The notes beneath the pieces were generated by a model. That model ran no database searches. It was not told where the DNA came from and was given only the letters and a program-made list of their open reading frames with translations. The translations under genes and the position numbers were made by a program. A stretch of DNA of 64,000 bases, taken from positions 1-64,000 of the forward strand of contig JAHHSG010000002.1 of the NCBI GenBank assembly GCA_020025305.1, read 5' to 3'. Every line of letters begins with the position of its first letter. The first letter of the stretch is position 1. Positions 14,404-22,972 of this stretch are shown here, piece by piece. This stretch comes from Oscillospiraceae bacterium (GTDB taxonomy: Bacteria; Bacillota; Clostridia; Oscillospirales; Oscillospiraceae).

Positions 14404-17175
14404 TTAGTTGAAGCCGCCAACCTTATCCAGACCGATATCGGCAGGCAGACCTGCGGGATAAGCAGCATGGGTATCCAGAGGCAGATGGATCTCCACTTCC
14501 AGAGCATCCCCATACTTCTCGGCATACTTCTCGTTGCCATAGAAGGCCCGCAGGTAGCAAGCCTTCAGCTCACCCATGGTAGGATAGACAGGGTTGCACC
14601 CGGTGCAGGCATCGTGGAAGGCCCACTCAGACATCTGATCCACTGCGGCCAGGAACTCCGTCTCCCACGCCTCGTAGCTCTTCTCAGGATGTGCCATGCA
14701 CAGCCAGTCGGCGATGGTCTCAGGAATGTCGATCTCCTTCTTCAGATCCTCGGAGGCCTTGACAAAGTTCTCAAAGGTTTCCTCGTCGGTAGCACCCTTC
14801 ACGCCGATCAGCTCGCCCAGCTCCACATAGCGCTCAAAGGCCTGGGGATACTTGTACTGGGAGAAGGTACCCATATGATAGGGATGACGCTGGGCATTGA
14901 AGCGGCAGACGTAGGGGAACAGCAGGGCGTTGGCCGTGCCGTGGGGGATATGGAACCAGCCGCCCAGCTTATGGGACAGGGAGTGGTTGATACCCAGCAT
15001 GGCGTTGGCAAAGGCGATACCGGCCAGTGCCGAGGCGTCGGCCATCTTCTCGCGGGCCTCAGGATCGGGCTTTGCCCCCTTGAAGGCGGACTTATAGGCT
15101 CTGGGCAGGTAGTTGAACACCAGCTCGGTGGCCTCCTTGCAGAAGCCGTCCGTGTACTCGGTAGCAAAGGTGGAGACATATGCTTCCACCGCGTGGGTCA
15201 GCACGTCATAACCGGAAGCCTGGGTGGCTCTGGGCGGCAGGGACATCATGTTGTCGGCATCGATAATGGCCATTTCGGGCATCATCTCGTAGCCGATCAG
15301 CGGCCACTTCATGCCGGTATTGGCATCGGAAATAATGGTGAAGGGCGTGCACTCCGAGCCGGTACCGGCGGTGGTGGGGATGCAGACCAGCTTGGCCTTC
15401 TTGCCCATCTGGGGGAAGAACCGGATTCTCTTTCGGATATCCAGGAAGATGGTAGCCATATCCAGGAAGCCCTCTTCGGGATTCTCGTACATGATCCACA
15501 TGATCTTGGCGGTATCGATGGCGGAGCCGCCGCCTACGGCGATAATGACATCGGGCTTGAATTCGTGCATCTTGGGCAGACCCTTCATGGCGTCCTGAAT
15601 CTGGGGGTCAACCTGAATGTCGAAGAACTCCGCCGTCTCAATGCCCATCTCATGGAGCTGATTGATGATGGCGTCGCAGGCACCCAGCTCATAGAGCGTG
15701 GCGTCGGTAATAATGAAGGCACGCTTGAAGTCGTAGACGTGCTTCATCTCGCGCAGGGCAACGGGAGTGCAGCCGGTTTTGTGATAAACCTTCTTGGGCA
15801 GCTGCAGCCACAGCATATTCTCCTTGCGCATGGCAACCACCTTGATATCCAGCAGCTGCTGATACTGGGTGTTGCCCATGTAAGCAGAGTGTCCCACGGC
15901 ACCGGGCCCCAGCGTCAGGGACGGCGCCACGTCGAAGTTATAAAGATCACCCAGACCGCCAAAGCAGGCAGGGGTATTGATGATGATACGGCCGGCCTTC
16001 ATCTTTTCGGCGAAGCGGTCAATCTTATCCTCGTCGGTAGGATCTACATACAGTGCCGCAGAGTGACCGGCGCCGCCCTCATACACCAGCTTGGCACAGA
16101 TGTCATAGGCTTCCTCCAGCGTATCGGCACGAAACATTCCCAGCAGGGTAGTCAGTTTCTCATTGGCCCAAGGATTATCATGGGAGGTATCATCGGTCTC
16201 ATAGATCAAAACCTTGGTTTCACGGGGCACGTCAATGCCGGCCATCTCTGCCAGACGCACAGCCGTCTGACCGACGGCAGGCGGATTGACGCCGTGGTTC
16301 TTGGGATTGAAGAACACCTTGGCGACCTTCTCGGCTTCCTCGTCATTCAGGAAGTAGCAGCGAGCCTCCTGCAGCAAAGCCTTGACCTCATCGTAGACAC
16401 TGCTCAAAACGGTGATGTGCTGCTCGGTGGCACAGATCATACCGTTATCGAACGTCTTGGAATGAATGATGGACTCCACGGCCATACGCAAATCGGCAGT
16501 CTCATCAATCACAGCGTTACAGTTACCGGGGCCTACACCGATGGCGGGCGTACCGGAGGAGTAAGCGGCGTGCACCATGCCGGAGCCGCCGGTAGCCATG
16601 ATCACGTCCACCTTCTTCATCAAAACATCGGAGATCTCCAAACTGGGAGCGGAAATCCAGCTGATCACATGAGGCGGCATGCCGGCCTCGATGGCGGCAT
16701 CACGCATGATCTTCGCCGCAGCGATAGAGCAGTTCACAGCATGGGGATGGGGGGACAAAATCAGGGCATTTCTGGTTTTCAGAGCCAGCAGAATTTTGTA
16801 AATCGTAGTAGAAGTGGGGTTGGTGGTAGGCGTAACAGCCGCAACGACACCCTTGGGAGAGGCCACGCGCTTTGTGCCGAAAGCACGGTTCTCCTCAATG
16901 ACACCACAGGTCTTGGCATAACGCATATAGTTCCAGATATGCTCGGAGGCATACTGGTTCTTGGTCACCTTATCAACGACAATACCATATCCGGTCTCAT
17001 CGCAGGCCATCTTCGCCAGAGGAATACGCATCTTGGACACGGCCATGGCGGCCTTCTCACAAATGGTATCAACCTGCTCTTGCGTAAAGGTGGCATACTC
17101 TTCTTGTGCAGCACGAATAACGGGCAGGGCTTCTTCAAAAGTCTCTACTGAATTGATGATCAATGCTTTTTCCAT
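14404..17175 (-). CDS. adhE: Bifunctional acetaldehyde/alcohol dehydrogenase
   Basis: A 923-residue fused enzyme that reduces acetyl-CoA to acetaldehyde and then to ethanol, regenerating NAD+ in fermentation. The N-terminal aldehyde dehydrogenase domain (about 1-440) contains the nucleophile in DNGMICATEQH. The C-terminal iron-dependent domain (about 460-900) has GGGSAIDTAK for NAD binding and the metal ligands in YDVLTHAVEAY and in the HKLGGWFHIPHG stretch. AdhE usually forms helical spirosomes. Two ATGs are possible; the second (17175) has AAGGAG with a 9-nt spacer and is preferred to the one at 17181 (3 nt). It is transcribed from a promoter about 240 bp upstream carrying a Rex-like box, with a degenerate paralogue downstream. 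Confidence 0.95.
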   Translation of the reverse strand: MEKALIINSVETFEEALPVIRAAQEEYATFTQEQVDTICEKAAMAVSKMRIPLAKMACDETGYGIVVDKVTKNQYASEHIWNYMRYAKTCGVIEENRAFGTKRVASPKGVVAAVTPTTNPTSTTIYKILLALKTRNALILSPHPHAVNCSIAAAKIMRDAAIEAGMPPHVISWISAPSLEISDVLMKKVDVIMATGGSGMVHAAYSSGTPAIGVGPGNCNAVIDETADLRMAVESIIHSKTFDNGMICATEQHITVLSSVYDEVKALLQEARCYFLNDEEAEKVAKVFFNPKNHGVNPPAVGQTAVRLAEMAGIDVPRETKVLIYETDDTSHDNPWANEKLTTLLGMFRADTLEEAYDICAKLVYEGGAGHSAALYVDPTDEDKIDRFAEKMKAGRIIINTPACFGGLGDLYNFDVAPSLTLGPGAVGHSAYMGNTQYQQLLDIKVVAMRKENMLWLQLPKKVYHKTGCTPVALREMKHVYDFKRAFIITDATLYELGACDAIINQLHEMGIETAEFFDIQVDPQIQDAMKGLPKMHEFKPDVIIAVGGGSAIDTAKIMWIMYENPEEGFLDMATIFLDIRKRIRFFPQMGKKAKLVCIPTTAGTGSECTPFTIISDANTGMKWPLIGYEMMPEMAIIDADNMMSLPPRATQASGYDVLTHAVEAYVSTFATEYTDGFCKEATELVFNYLPRAYKSAFKGAKPDPEAREKMADASALAGIAFANAMLGINHSLSHKLGGWFHIPHGTANALLFPYVCRFNAQRHPYHMGTFSQYKYPQAFERYVELGELIGVKGATDEETFENFVKASEDLKKEIDIPETIADWLCMAHPEKSYEAWETEFLAAVDQMSEWAFHDACTGCNPVYPTMGELKACYLRAFYGNEKYAEKYGDALEVEIHLPLDTHAAYPAGLPADIGLDKVGGFN

Positions 17176-17404
17176 AATCATAATCTCCTTCTTTCATGTA
17201 TGACTTTGTGATGTGTTCCTACTGATCTGCTGTCTTTTTAAACTCCTTTCCTTTCTTAAGATAAATATAACGCAGTAGATGGGAATATGTCCCATTTATG
17301 CACCTTTCTATAGAGAGAAATCCAGCACCTTCCGCCTGTGGCTGCATCGGCACACGCCCTTCCTGCGGCGGGCAAGTCTCTCTGTCTGTACCTGTATTGG
17401 TCTA
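17176..17404 (-). other. Long untranslated leader of adhE
   Basis: About 230 nt separate the predicted transcription start near 17405 from the adhE start codon. I see one modest hairpin (ATGGGA...TCCCAT at 17278-17294) and no terminator, known riboswitch motif or upstream reading frame with a ribosome site. Its length suggests post-transcriptional control, but nothing specific can be shown. Confidence 0.4.
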
Positions 17405-17411
17405 TGTCCAA

Positions 17412-17459
17412 AGTATAGCACCGCCGTTTTGCTTCGTCAATATATTAAAATTTTAACAA
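17412..17459 (-). promoter_or_regulatory. adhE promoter with predicted Rex (NADH-sensor) box
   Basis: On the minus strand TTGACG (17440-17435), a 17-nt spacer and TATACT (17417-17412). Immediately upstream of the -35 lies TTGTTAA-AATT-TTAATAT (17459-17442), matching the clostridial Rex pattern TTGTTAAnnnnTTAACAA in 11 of 14 defined positions. Rex binding here would repress adhE until NADH rises. Confidence 0.6.
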
Positions 17460-17666
17460 TCTATTTTATCCATTTTTGTATATACCGTATAATTTTTCGC
17501 GTATTTTCCAAAAAATTGCCCCTCCAATCTGTGTAATCCGCCCCATAATCCGACACTCACTGCCCGGGTGTTGCAACCCCATACAATTCGATTGCCGAGG
17601 GGTTCAGGCCACCCATGCCAGGTTGCTTTTCTGCTTTTCTCCTGTGAAAACATCGTTTTCTTTTGT

Positions 17667-17695
17667 TTGCATTTGGCGTTGGAATTTGTTACTAT
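17667..17695 (+). promoter_or_regulatory. Promoter of the TetR-family gene
   Basis: TTGCAT (17667-17672), a 17-nt spacer and TACTAT (17690-17695), about 35 bp before the TetR start codon and divergent from adhE. The 200-odd bp between this and the adhE promoter hold no other feature I can name. Confidence 0.55.
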
Positions 17696-17730
17696 AGGAT
17701 CAGAAATACTTCGCAAAGGATGGCAAAGCC

Positions 17731-18288
17731 ATGGCCAACTTCACAAAAAAAGTGATCCGTGATTCCTTTTTGAAGCTGCTGGAGGAAAAACCTCTCAAGC
17801 AAATCTCCGTCCGGGATATTGTGAACGAATGCGGCGTGAATCGGAACACCTTTTATTACCATTTTCAAGATATCCCCCAACTGCTGGAGTCCATCATCCA
17901 AGAGGATGCCGATGATCTCATCCGCCGCTATCCCACCATACGTTCAGCAGAGGAGTGCCTGAACGCTCTTATTGAGTTCTCGCTGGCCCACCGCAAGTCG
18001 GTTTTGCACATCTACCGCTCCGTGAGCCGGGATATTTTTGAGCAGTATCAATGGCGGGTCTGTGCCCATGCCGCTACCACTTATATTGATAGCATTCTTG
18101 TCAACCGCAATGTCTCTGCCGCAGACCGTCAGCTTTTGATTGAATACGTCAAATGCGTCAGCTTCGGCCTTGTCAACGGCTGGCTCGAGAGCGGTATGCG
18201 CGATGATATCCACGACTTTACCCATCGCCTGTGCACCTTGAAGCAGGGTGATTTGGAGGAAATGATTGACCGCTGCGAAAACAATTAG
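17731..18288 (+). CDS. TetR/AcrR-family transcriptional regulator
   Basis: A 185-residue regulator. The N-terminal helix-turn-helix is clear: ISVRDIVNECGVNRNTFYYHFQDIPQLLESI, the signature of TetR proteins including the YYHF turn. The ligand domain (about 60-185) belongs to the short class often found in regulators of dihydroxyacetone kinase or of unknown targets. Its ligand cannot be inferred. It is transcribed divergently from adhE, which makes adhE or the downstream DUF308 gene candidate targets. A perfect 12-bp terminator hairpin follows it. Confidence 0.9.
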   Translation: MANFTKKVIRDSFLKLLEEKPLKQISVRDIVNECGVNRNTFYYHFQDIPQLLESIIQEDADDLIRRYPTIRSAEECLNALIEFSLAHRKSVLHIYRSVSRDIFEQYQWRVCAHAATTYIDSILVNRNVSAADRQLLIEYVKCVSFGLVNGWLESGMRDDIHDFTHRLCTLKQGDLEEMIDRCENN

Positions 18289-18304
18289 TTTTTAGACATC
18301 CTTG

Positions 18305-18333
18305 CCCCCTTGCCTAAATTGTAGGCAAGGGGG
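18305..18333 (+). terminator. Hairpin after the TetR gene
   Basis: A perfect 12-bp stem, CCCCCTTGCCTA (18305-18316) with TAGGCAAGGGGG (18322-18333), and a 5-nt loop. The following tract is only weakly T-rich (TGTTACTT), so termination may be incomplete. Confidence 0.6.
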
Positions 18334-18432
18334 TGTTACTTATCCGTATGCTTTCGGGCCGGTTCTTACTACAATACATGATAAAGAGAGGCCCGGTGCG
18401 GCCTTACATTTCCATGGAAAGGAGAGACGCAT

Positions 18433-19005
18433 ATGGGAAACAACCGTCAACTGCGCGCGGCAAAATACGGCTATCTGATTCTCTCGGTGCTCTTTTGTGC
18501 CCTGGGGATCGTACTGCTGGTGCGGCCTATCTTCTCGGTACTTGTGCTGTGCCGCATCGCCGGCGTGCTGCTGGTGCTCTTCGGCATTGTGAAAATCATC
18601 GGGTATCTGTCCCAAGACCTCTATCGGCTGGCCTTTCAGTTTGATTTGGCACTGGGCCTATTATTGATAGCGTTGGGGGCGATCCTTCTTTTTCGCACGG
18701 AAGTCGTGGCCTATCGGATCTGCGTTGTGATGGGTATCTGTGTGCTGGCAGATTCCTTTTTAAAGATCCAGACCGCTATTGATGCCAAAATATTCGGCAT
18801 TCGGCAGTGGTGGCTGATTCTGGGCGGGGCCATTGCCGCAGGAATCACCGGCTTTTTACTGGTATTCCGCCCCTATGAGAGTACTCGGGCAGTAACCACT
18901 CTGGCAGGCGTTTCGCTGCTGGCTGTTGGTATTTTAAACCTCATCACTATTTGCACCGCCCTATACATACCACGCCCCCACAGTGGAGCCAAGCACAATC
19001 CTTGA
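18433..19005 (+). CDS. DUF308 (HdeD-like) membrane protein
   Basis: A 190-residue protein that is almost wholly hydrophobic, with six predicted helices arranged as repeated pairs, each pair ending in a short Arg/Pro turn (VLLVRPIFSV, ILLFRTEVVA, LLVFRPYEST). This is the repeat pattern of DUF308, the family of E. coli HdeD. Its function in Firmicutes is unknown. The ATG has AAAGGAGAG upstream, a sequence complementary to the pyrimidine-rich stretch of the small RNA predicted near 51.15 kb. It sits alone between two hairpins. Confidence 0.9.
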   Translation: MGNNRQLRAAKYGYLILSVLFCALGIVLLVRPIFSVLVLCRIAGVLLVLFGIVKIIGYLSQDLYRLAFQFDLALGLLLIALGAILLFRTEVVAYRICVVMGICVLADSFLKIQTAIDAKIFGIRQWWLILGGAIAAGITGFLLVFRPYESTRAVTTLAGVSLLAVGILNLITICTALYIPRPHSGAKHNP

Positions 19006-19060
19006 TGAAACAAACGCCCCCCATTTCGGCTCGAGCCAGAATGGGGGCATCTACAGACGG

Positions 19061-19093
19061 AACGCCCCGGCTGCCAAAAGCAGCCGGGGCGTT
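19061..19093 (+). terminator. Intrinsic terminator after the DUF308 gene
   Basis: AACGCCCCGGCTGC (19061-19074) and its complement (19080-19093) form a perfect 14-bp stem with a CAAAA loop. A second weaker GC hairpin lies just upstream, at about 19017-19050. Confidence 0.8.
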
Positions 19094-19223
19094 GCTGTTA
19101 TTTAGATATAAAGGTTTACTTCCATATCTTTCCGTACAACCTCTCGTTTTCCCGTTGAGAAGGCGTGCAGATATTTCTGCGCATCCTCAAGAGGCAGCGT
19201 GAAGCCTGCAAAGGAGGGATCGC

Positions 19224-21857
19224 TTAGTTTTTGCCATCCTTGATAGCAGCCTGAGCGGCAGCCAGACGGGCGATGGGCACACGGAAGGGGGAGCAGGACA
19301 CATAGTCCAGACCAACCTTGTGGCAGAACTCCACACTCGTGGGATCGCCGCCGTGCTCACCGCAGATGCCCAGGTGCAGATCAGGACGGGTCTCACGGCC
19401 CATCTTGGCAGCCATTTCCACCAGACGACCCACGCCGGTCTGATCCAGACGGGCAAAGGGATCGTTCTCGTAGATCTTCTTATCATAGTAAGCATCCAGG
19501 AACTTGCCGGCATCGTCACGGGAGAAGCCGAAGGTCATCTGGGTCAGGTCGTTGGTGCCGAAGGAGAAGAACTCGGCCTCCTTGGCAATCTCATCGGCCG
19601 TCAGAGCAGCACGGGGAATCTCGATCATGGTACCCACCAGATACTTCATCTCCATACCGGCAGCAGCCAGCTCCTCGTCAGCGGTAGACACCACAACGCT
19701 CTTGACGTACTTCAGCTCCTTGACCTCGCCGACCAGGGGGATCATGATCTCGGGCACCATGTTCCAGTCGGGATGTGCCTTCTGCACATTGATGGCAGCA
19801 CGGATCACGGCGCGGGTCTGCATGGCGGCAATTTCGGGATAGGTGACGGCCAGACGGCAGCCACGGTGACCCATCATGGGGTTAAACTCATGCAGGGAAG
19901 CGATGATGTTCTTGATCTCCGCCACGGTCTTGCCCTGTGCCTTGGCCAGAGCCTCGATGTCAGCCTCCTCGGTAGGCACGAACTCGTGCAGAGGGGGATC
20001 CAGGAAACGGATGGTGACGGGGCAGCCTTCCATGGCCTCGTAGATGCCCTCGAAGTCACCCTGCTGCATGGGCAGGAGCTTAGCCAGAGCGGCCTCCCGC
20101 TCCTCCACGGTGTCAGAGCAGATCATCTCACGGATGGCGGCAATACGGTCGCCCTCGAAGAACATATGCTCGGTACGGCACAGACCGATGCCCTGTGCAC
20201 CCAGCTCACGGGCGCGCTTGGCGTCAGCGGGGGTATCGGCATTGGTACGCACCTGCAAACGGCGATACTTGTCGGCCCAAGCCATAATGCGGCCGAAGTC
20301 GCCGGTGACGGAAGCCTCCACCGTGGGGATAGCGCCGTCATAAATGTTACCGGTAGAACCGTCCAGGCTCAGCCAATCACCCTCGTGATAGGTCTTGCCG
20401 GCCAGTGTGAACTGCTTGTTGTCCTCATCCATAGCGATGGCGGAGCAGCCGGACACGCAGCAGGTACCCATACCACGGGCCACAACGGCAGCGTGAGAGG
20501 TCATACCGCCGCGGACGGTCAGGATGCCCTGTGCCGCCTTCATGCCCTCGATATCCTCGGGAGAGGTCTCCAGACGAACCAGAACCACCTTCTCACCGCG
20601 CTCGGCCCACTCCTTGGCGTCCTCGGCGGTAAAGACGATCTTACCGCAGGCAGCGCCGGGGGAGGCGGGCAGTGCCTTGCCCACAGGCTCGGTTGCCTTC
20701 AGGGCGGCAGCGTCGAACTGGGGGTGCAGCAGGGTATCCAGGTTGCGGGGATCAATCATGGCCACGGCCTGCTGCTCGCTGATCATGCCCTCGTCCACCA
20801 GATCGCAGGCGATCTTCAGAGCGGCAGCAGCGGTACGCTTGCCGTTACGGGTCTGCAGCATATAGAGCTTGCCGTTCTCCACGGTGAACTCCATGTCCTG
20901 CATATCACGGTAGTGATCCTCCAGCAGCTGGCAGACCTTCTGGAACTGCTCAAATGCCTCGGGGAACTTCTCAGCCATCTGAGCGATGGGCATGGGGGTG
21001 CGGACACCGGCCACCACGTCCTCGCCCTGTGCGTTGGTCAGGAACTCGCCCATCAGCTTCTTCTCGCCGGTGGCGGGGTTACGGGTAAAGGCAACGCCGG
21101 TACCGCAATCGTCACCCATGTTGCCAAAGGCCATGGACTGGACGTTGACGGCAGTACCCCAGGAATAGGGGATATCATTATCACGGCGGTATACGTTGGC
21201 ACGGGGGTTATCCCAGCTGCGGAACACAGCCTTCACAGCGCCGATCAGCTGCTCCTTGGGATCGGTGGGGAACTCCTCGCCGATCTTGGACTTGTACTCG
21301 GCCTTGAACTGCATGGCCAGTTCCTTCAGATCCTCGGCGGTCAGCTCCACGTCCTGCGTGACGCCGCGGCTCTTCTTCATAGCGTCAATGAGCTGCTCGA
21401 AGTACTTCTTGCCCACTTCCATCACAACATCGGAGTACATCTGGATAAAGCGGCGATAGCAGTCCCAAGCCCAGCGGGGATTGCCGGACTTCTTGGAGAT
21501 GACCTCCACCACTTCCTCATTGAGGCCCAGGTTCAAAATGGTATCCATCATGCCGGGCATGGAGGCGCGGGCACCGGAACGAACGGACACCAGCAGGGGG
21601 TTCTCCTTATCACCGAACTTCTTGCCGGTGATGTTCTCCATCTTCTCAATATTCTCCATGATTTCAGCCATGATCGCATCGTTGATCTGACGGCCGTCCT
21701 CATAGTACTGCGTGCAGGCCTCGGTGGTAATGGTGAAGCCCTGGGGCACCGGCAGACCGATGTTGGTCATCTCGGCCAGGTTAGCACCCTTACCGCCCAG
21801 CAGCTCACGCATGGTAGCGTTGCCCTCAGTAAAGAGATAGCAATACTTCTTGCTCAT
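19224..21857 (-). CDS. ppdK: Pyruvate, phosphate dikinase
   Basis: An 877-residue enzyme interconverting pyruvate + ATP + Pi and phosphoenolpyruvate + AMP + PPi, often used glycolytically in PPi-rich anaerobes. The N-terminal nucleotide-binding domain starts with LLGGKGANLAEM and ends before residue 340. The swivelling domain carries the phosphorylated histidine in GGMTSHAAVVARGMG with the Thr regulatory position beside it. The C-terminal barrel has the PEP-site motifs GLCRTEHMF, MGHRGCR and CGEHGGDP. Length and order are canonical. The promoter TTGATT, 17 nt, TATAAT fits at 21934-21906 on the minus strand, and GGAGGG precedes the ATG. Confidence 0.97.
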   Translation of the reverse strand: MSKKYCYLFTEGNATMRELLGGKGANLAEMTNIGLPVPQGFTITTEACTQYYEDGRQINDAIMAEIMENIEKMENITGKKFGDKENPLLVSVRSGARASMPGMMDTILNLGLNEEVVEVISKKSGNPRWAWDCYRRFIQMYSDVVMEVGKKYFEQLIDAMKKSRGVTQDVELTAEDLKELAMQFKAEYKSKIGEEFPTDPKEQLIGAVKAVFRSWDNPRANVYRRDNDIPYSWGTAVNVQSMAFGNMGDDCGTGVAFTRNPATGEKKLMGEFLTNAQGEDVVAGVRTPMPIAQMAEKFPEAFEQFQKVCQLLEDHYRDMQDMEFTVENGKLYMLQTRNGKRTAAAALKIACDLVDEGMISEQQAVAMIDPRNLDTLLHPQFDAAALKATEPVGKALPASPGAACGKIVFTAEDAKEWAERGEKVVLVRLETSPEDIEGMKAAQGILTVRGGMTSHAAVVARGMGTCCVSGCSAIAMDEDNKQFTLAGKTYHEGDWLSLDGSTGNIYDGAIPTVEASVTGDFGRIMAWADKYRRLQVRTNADTPADAKRARELGAQGIGLCRTEHMFFEGDRIAAIREMICSDTVEEREAALAKLLPMQQGDFEGIYEAMEGCPVTIRFLDPPLHEFVPTEEADIEALAKAQGKTVAEIKNIIASLHEFNPMMGHRGCRLAVTYPEIAAMQTRAVIRAAINVQKAHPDWNMVPEIMIPLVGEVKELKYVKSVVVSTADEELAAAGMEMKYLVGTMIEIPRAALTADEIAKEAEFFSFGTNDLTQMTFGFSRDDAGKFLDAYYDKKIYENDPFARLDQTGVGRLVEMAAKMGRETRPDLHLGICGEHGGDPTSVEFCHKVGLDYVSCSPFRVPIARLAAAQAAIKDGKN

Positions 21858-21905
21858 GTTTTTCCCTCCGTATAATTTTGATATATATCTTTTTCAAGCC
21901 AGTTT

Positions 21906-21934
21906 ATTATAAGCACTTATTTGCACAAAATCAA
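21906..21934 (-). promoter_or_regulatory. Promoter of ppdK
   Basis: On the minus strand TTGATT (21934-21929), a 17-nt spacer and a perfect TATAAT (21911-21906), placing the start about 42 nt before the ppdK ATG. Confidence 0.7.
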
Positions 21935-22138
21935 GGAAATTTTTATAAAAAAACAGCATTTTTAAATATTGATAGACGTCGAAAACCGCTATTACTCAGA
22001 AACAGTAGACAATGTGCACAATAAATGATGGATCGCCCTTGCAGGTATTCCTTATTTTGTGATATACTTCTATAGAAAAATAAATTGGGTTCGTATACCC
22101 GCTGAAAAGCGCACAGAATAAAAGAGGGGGGTGGCAGC

Positions 22139-22972
22139 GTGGAAAACAGCACTTGGGCCCAGCGTCTCCGGGCGCTGGCACAGCGCCGGGCACTGCCTCA
22201 TGCTCTGATTCTCTCGGGCCCCGGAGATCGGGAGGCCGCCGCCCGCTTTACCGCTGCCGCCATGGAGTGCTCTGCCCGGGAGGGCCGCCCCTGCGGCGTA
22301 TGTGAGCAGTGCCGCAAAGTCCGGGAGGATATCCACCCGGATGTCCTGTGGGTACGGGATACCGACCACAAGGAGCTGCAGGTGGAAACCATCCGTGCCC
22401 TGCGGCGTGAGATCTATATCCGCCCTAACGACGGCGAACGCAAGGTCATCATTTTTCCTAACTGCGATCAGCTCAACGAGCGGGATCAAAACGTCCTTTT
22501 GAAGATCGTGGAGGAGGGACCGCCCTATGCCGCCTTTCTTTTCTGCACGGAAGTGGCCGACCGGCTGCTGCCCACCATCCGCTCCAGGTGCGTGGAGCTG
22601 AAGCTGCCCCGACAGGGCGCAGAGGCAGAGCCGGACCTCACCTTGTGCCGTGTCTTTACTACCGCCCGGCTCCTGCCGGTGGTGGAAACTCTGGTAGATC
22701 TTGAAAACCGCAAGCTCAAACGTGAACAGCTGCAAAAGCTCCTGCAGGACACATGGCGCATCAGCGCCGAGGCCATGCTGCTGCAACGGGGAAAAGCTGC
22801 CGCCCAAGGTGCCTTAGGCGAGGGGGCCGCCGGGTTGGCAAAGGCCCTCACGTCCCCACAGCTGCAGCGGCTGACCGCAATTTTGGAACACTATACCGCT
22901 GAATGCAACTATAACGTCGGCGTGGGCCACGTACTGGGTGCCATTGCCGCAGAATGGGAGAAAATTTTATGA
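22139..22972 (+). CDS. holB: DNA polymerase III delta' subunit (clamp loader)
   Basis: A 277-residue AAA+ clamp-loader subunit beginning at GTG behind a G-rich ribosome site. Visible features are the zinc cluster (CGVCEQCRKV with an upstream Cys), the sensor-1 region (NVLLKIVEEGPPYAAFLF) and TIRSRC, the arginine-finger SRC motif. The P-loop is degenerate (SGPGDREAA without GKT), as in delta' subunits that do not hydrolyse ATP. It overlaps ricT by 4 bp (ATGA), matching the holB-yaaT order of Firmicutes. Promoter elements TTGCAG and TATACT with an 18-nt spacer fit at 22039-22068. Confidence 0.9.
   Translation: MENSTWAQRLRALAQRRALPHALILSGPGDREAAARFTAAAMECSAREGRPCGVCEQCRKVREDIHPDVLWVRDTDHKELQVETIRALRREIYIRPNDGERKVIIFPNCDQLNERDQNVLLKIVEEGPPYAAFLFCTEVADRLLPTIRSRCVELKLPRQGAEAEPDLTLCRVFTTARLLPVVETLVDLENRKLKREQLQKLLQDTWRISAEAMLLQRGKAAAQGALGEGAAGLAKALTSPQLQRLTAILEHYTAECNYNVGVGHVLGAIAAEWEKIL

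Noticed and set aside
14467..17151. Long open frame on the plus strand opposite adhE (over 890 codons), and a similar one opposite ppdK
   Set aside because: Both are antisense shadows caused by GC-rich codon bias. They lack ribosome sites, encode His/Gly-rich low-complexity proteins and overlap conserved enzymes completely.
17453..17459. TTAACAA near the adhE promoter as a possible Pho box
   Set aside because: Only a single copy is present with no 11-bp periodic repeats; a Rex box explains it better.
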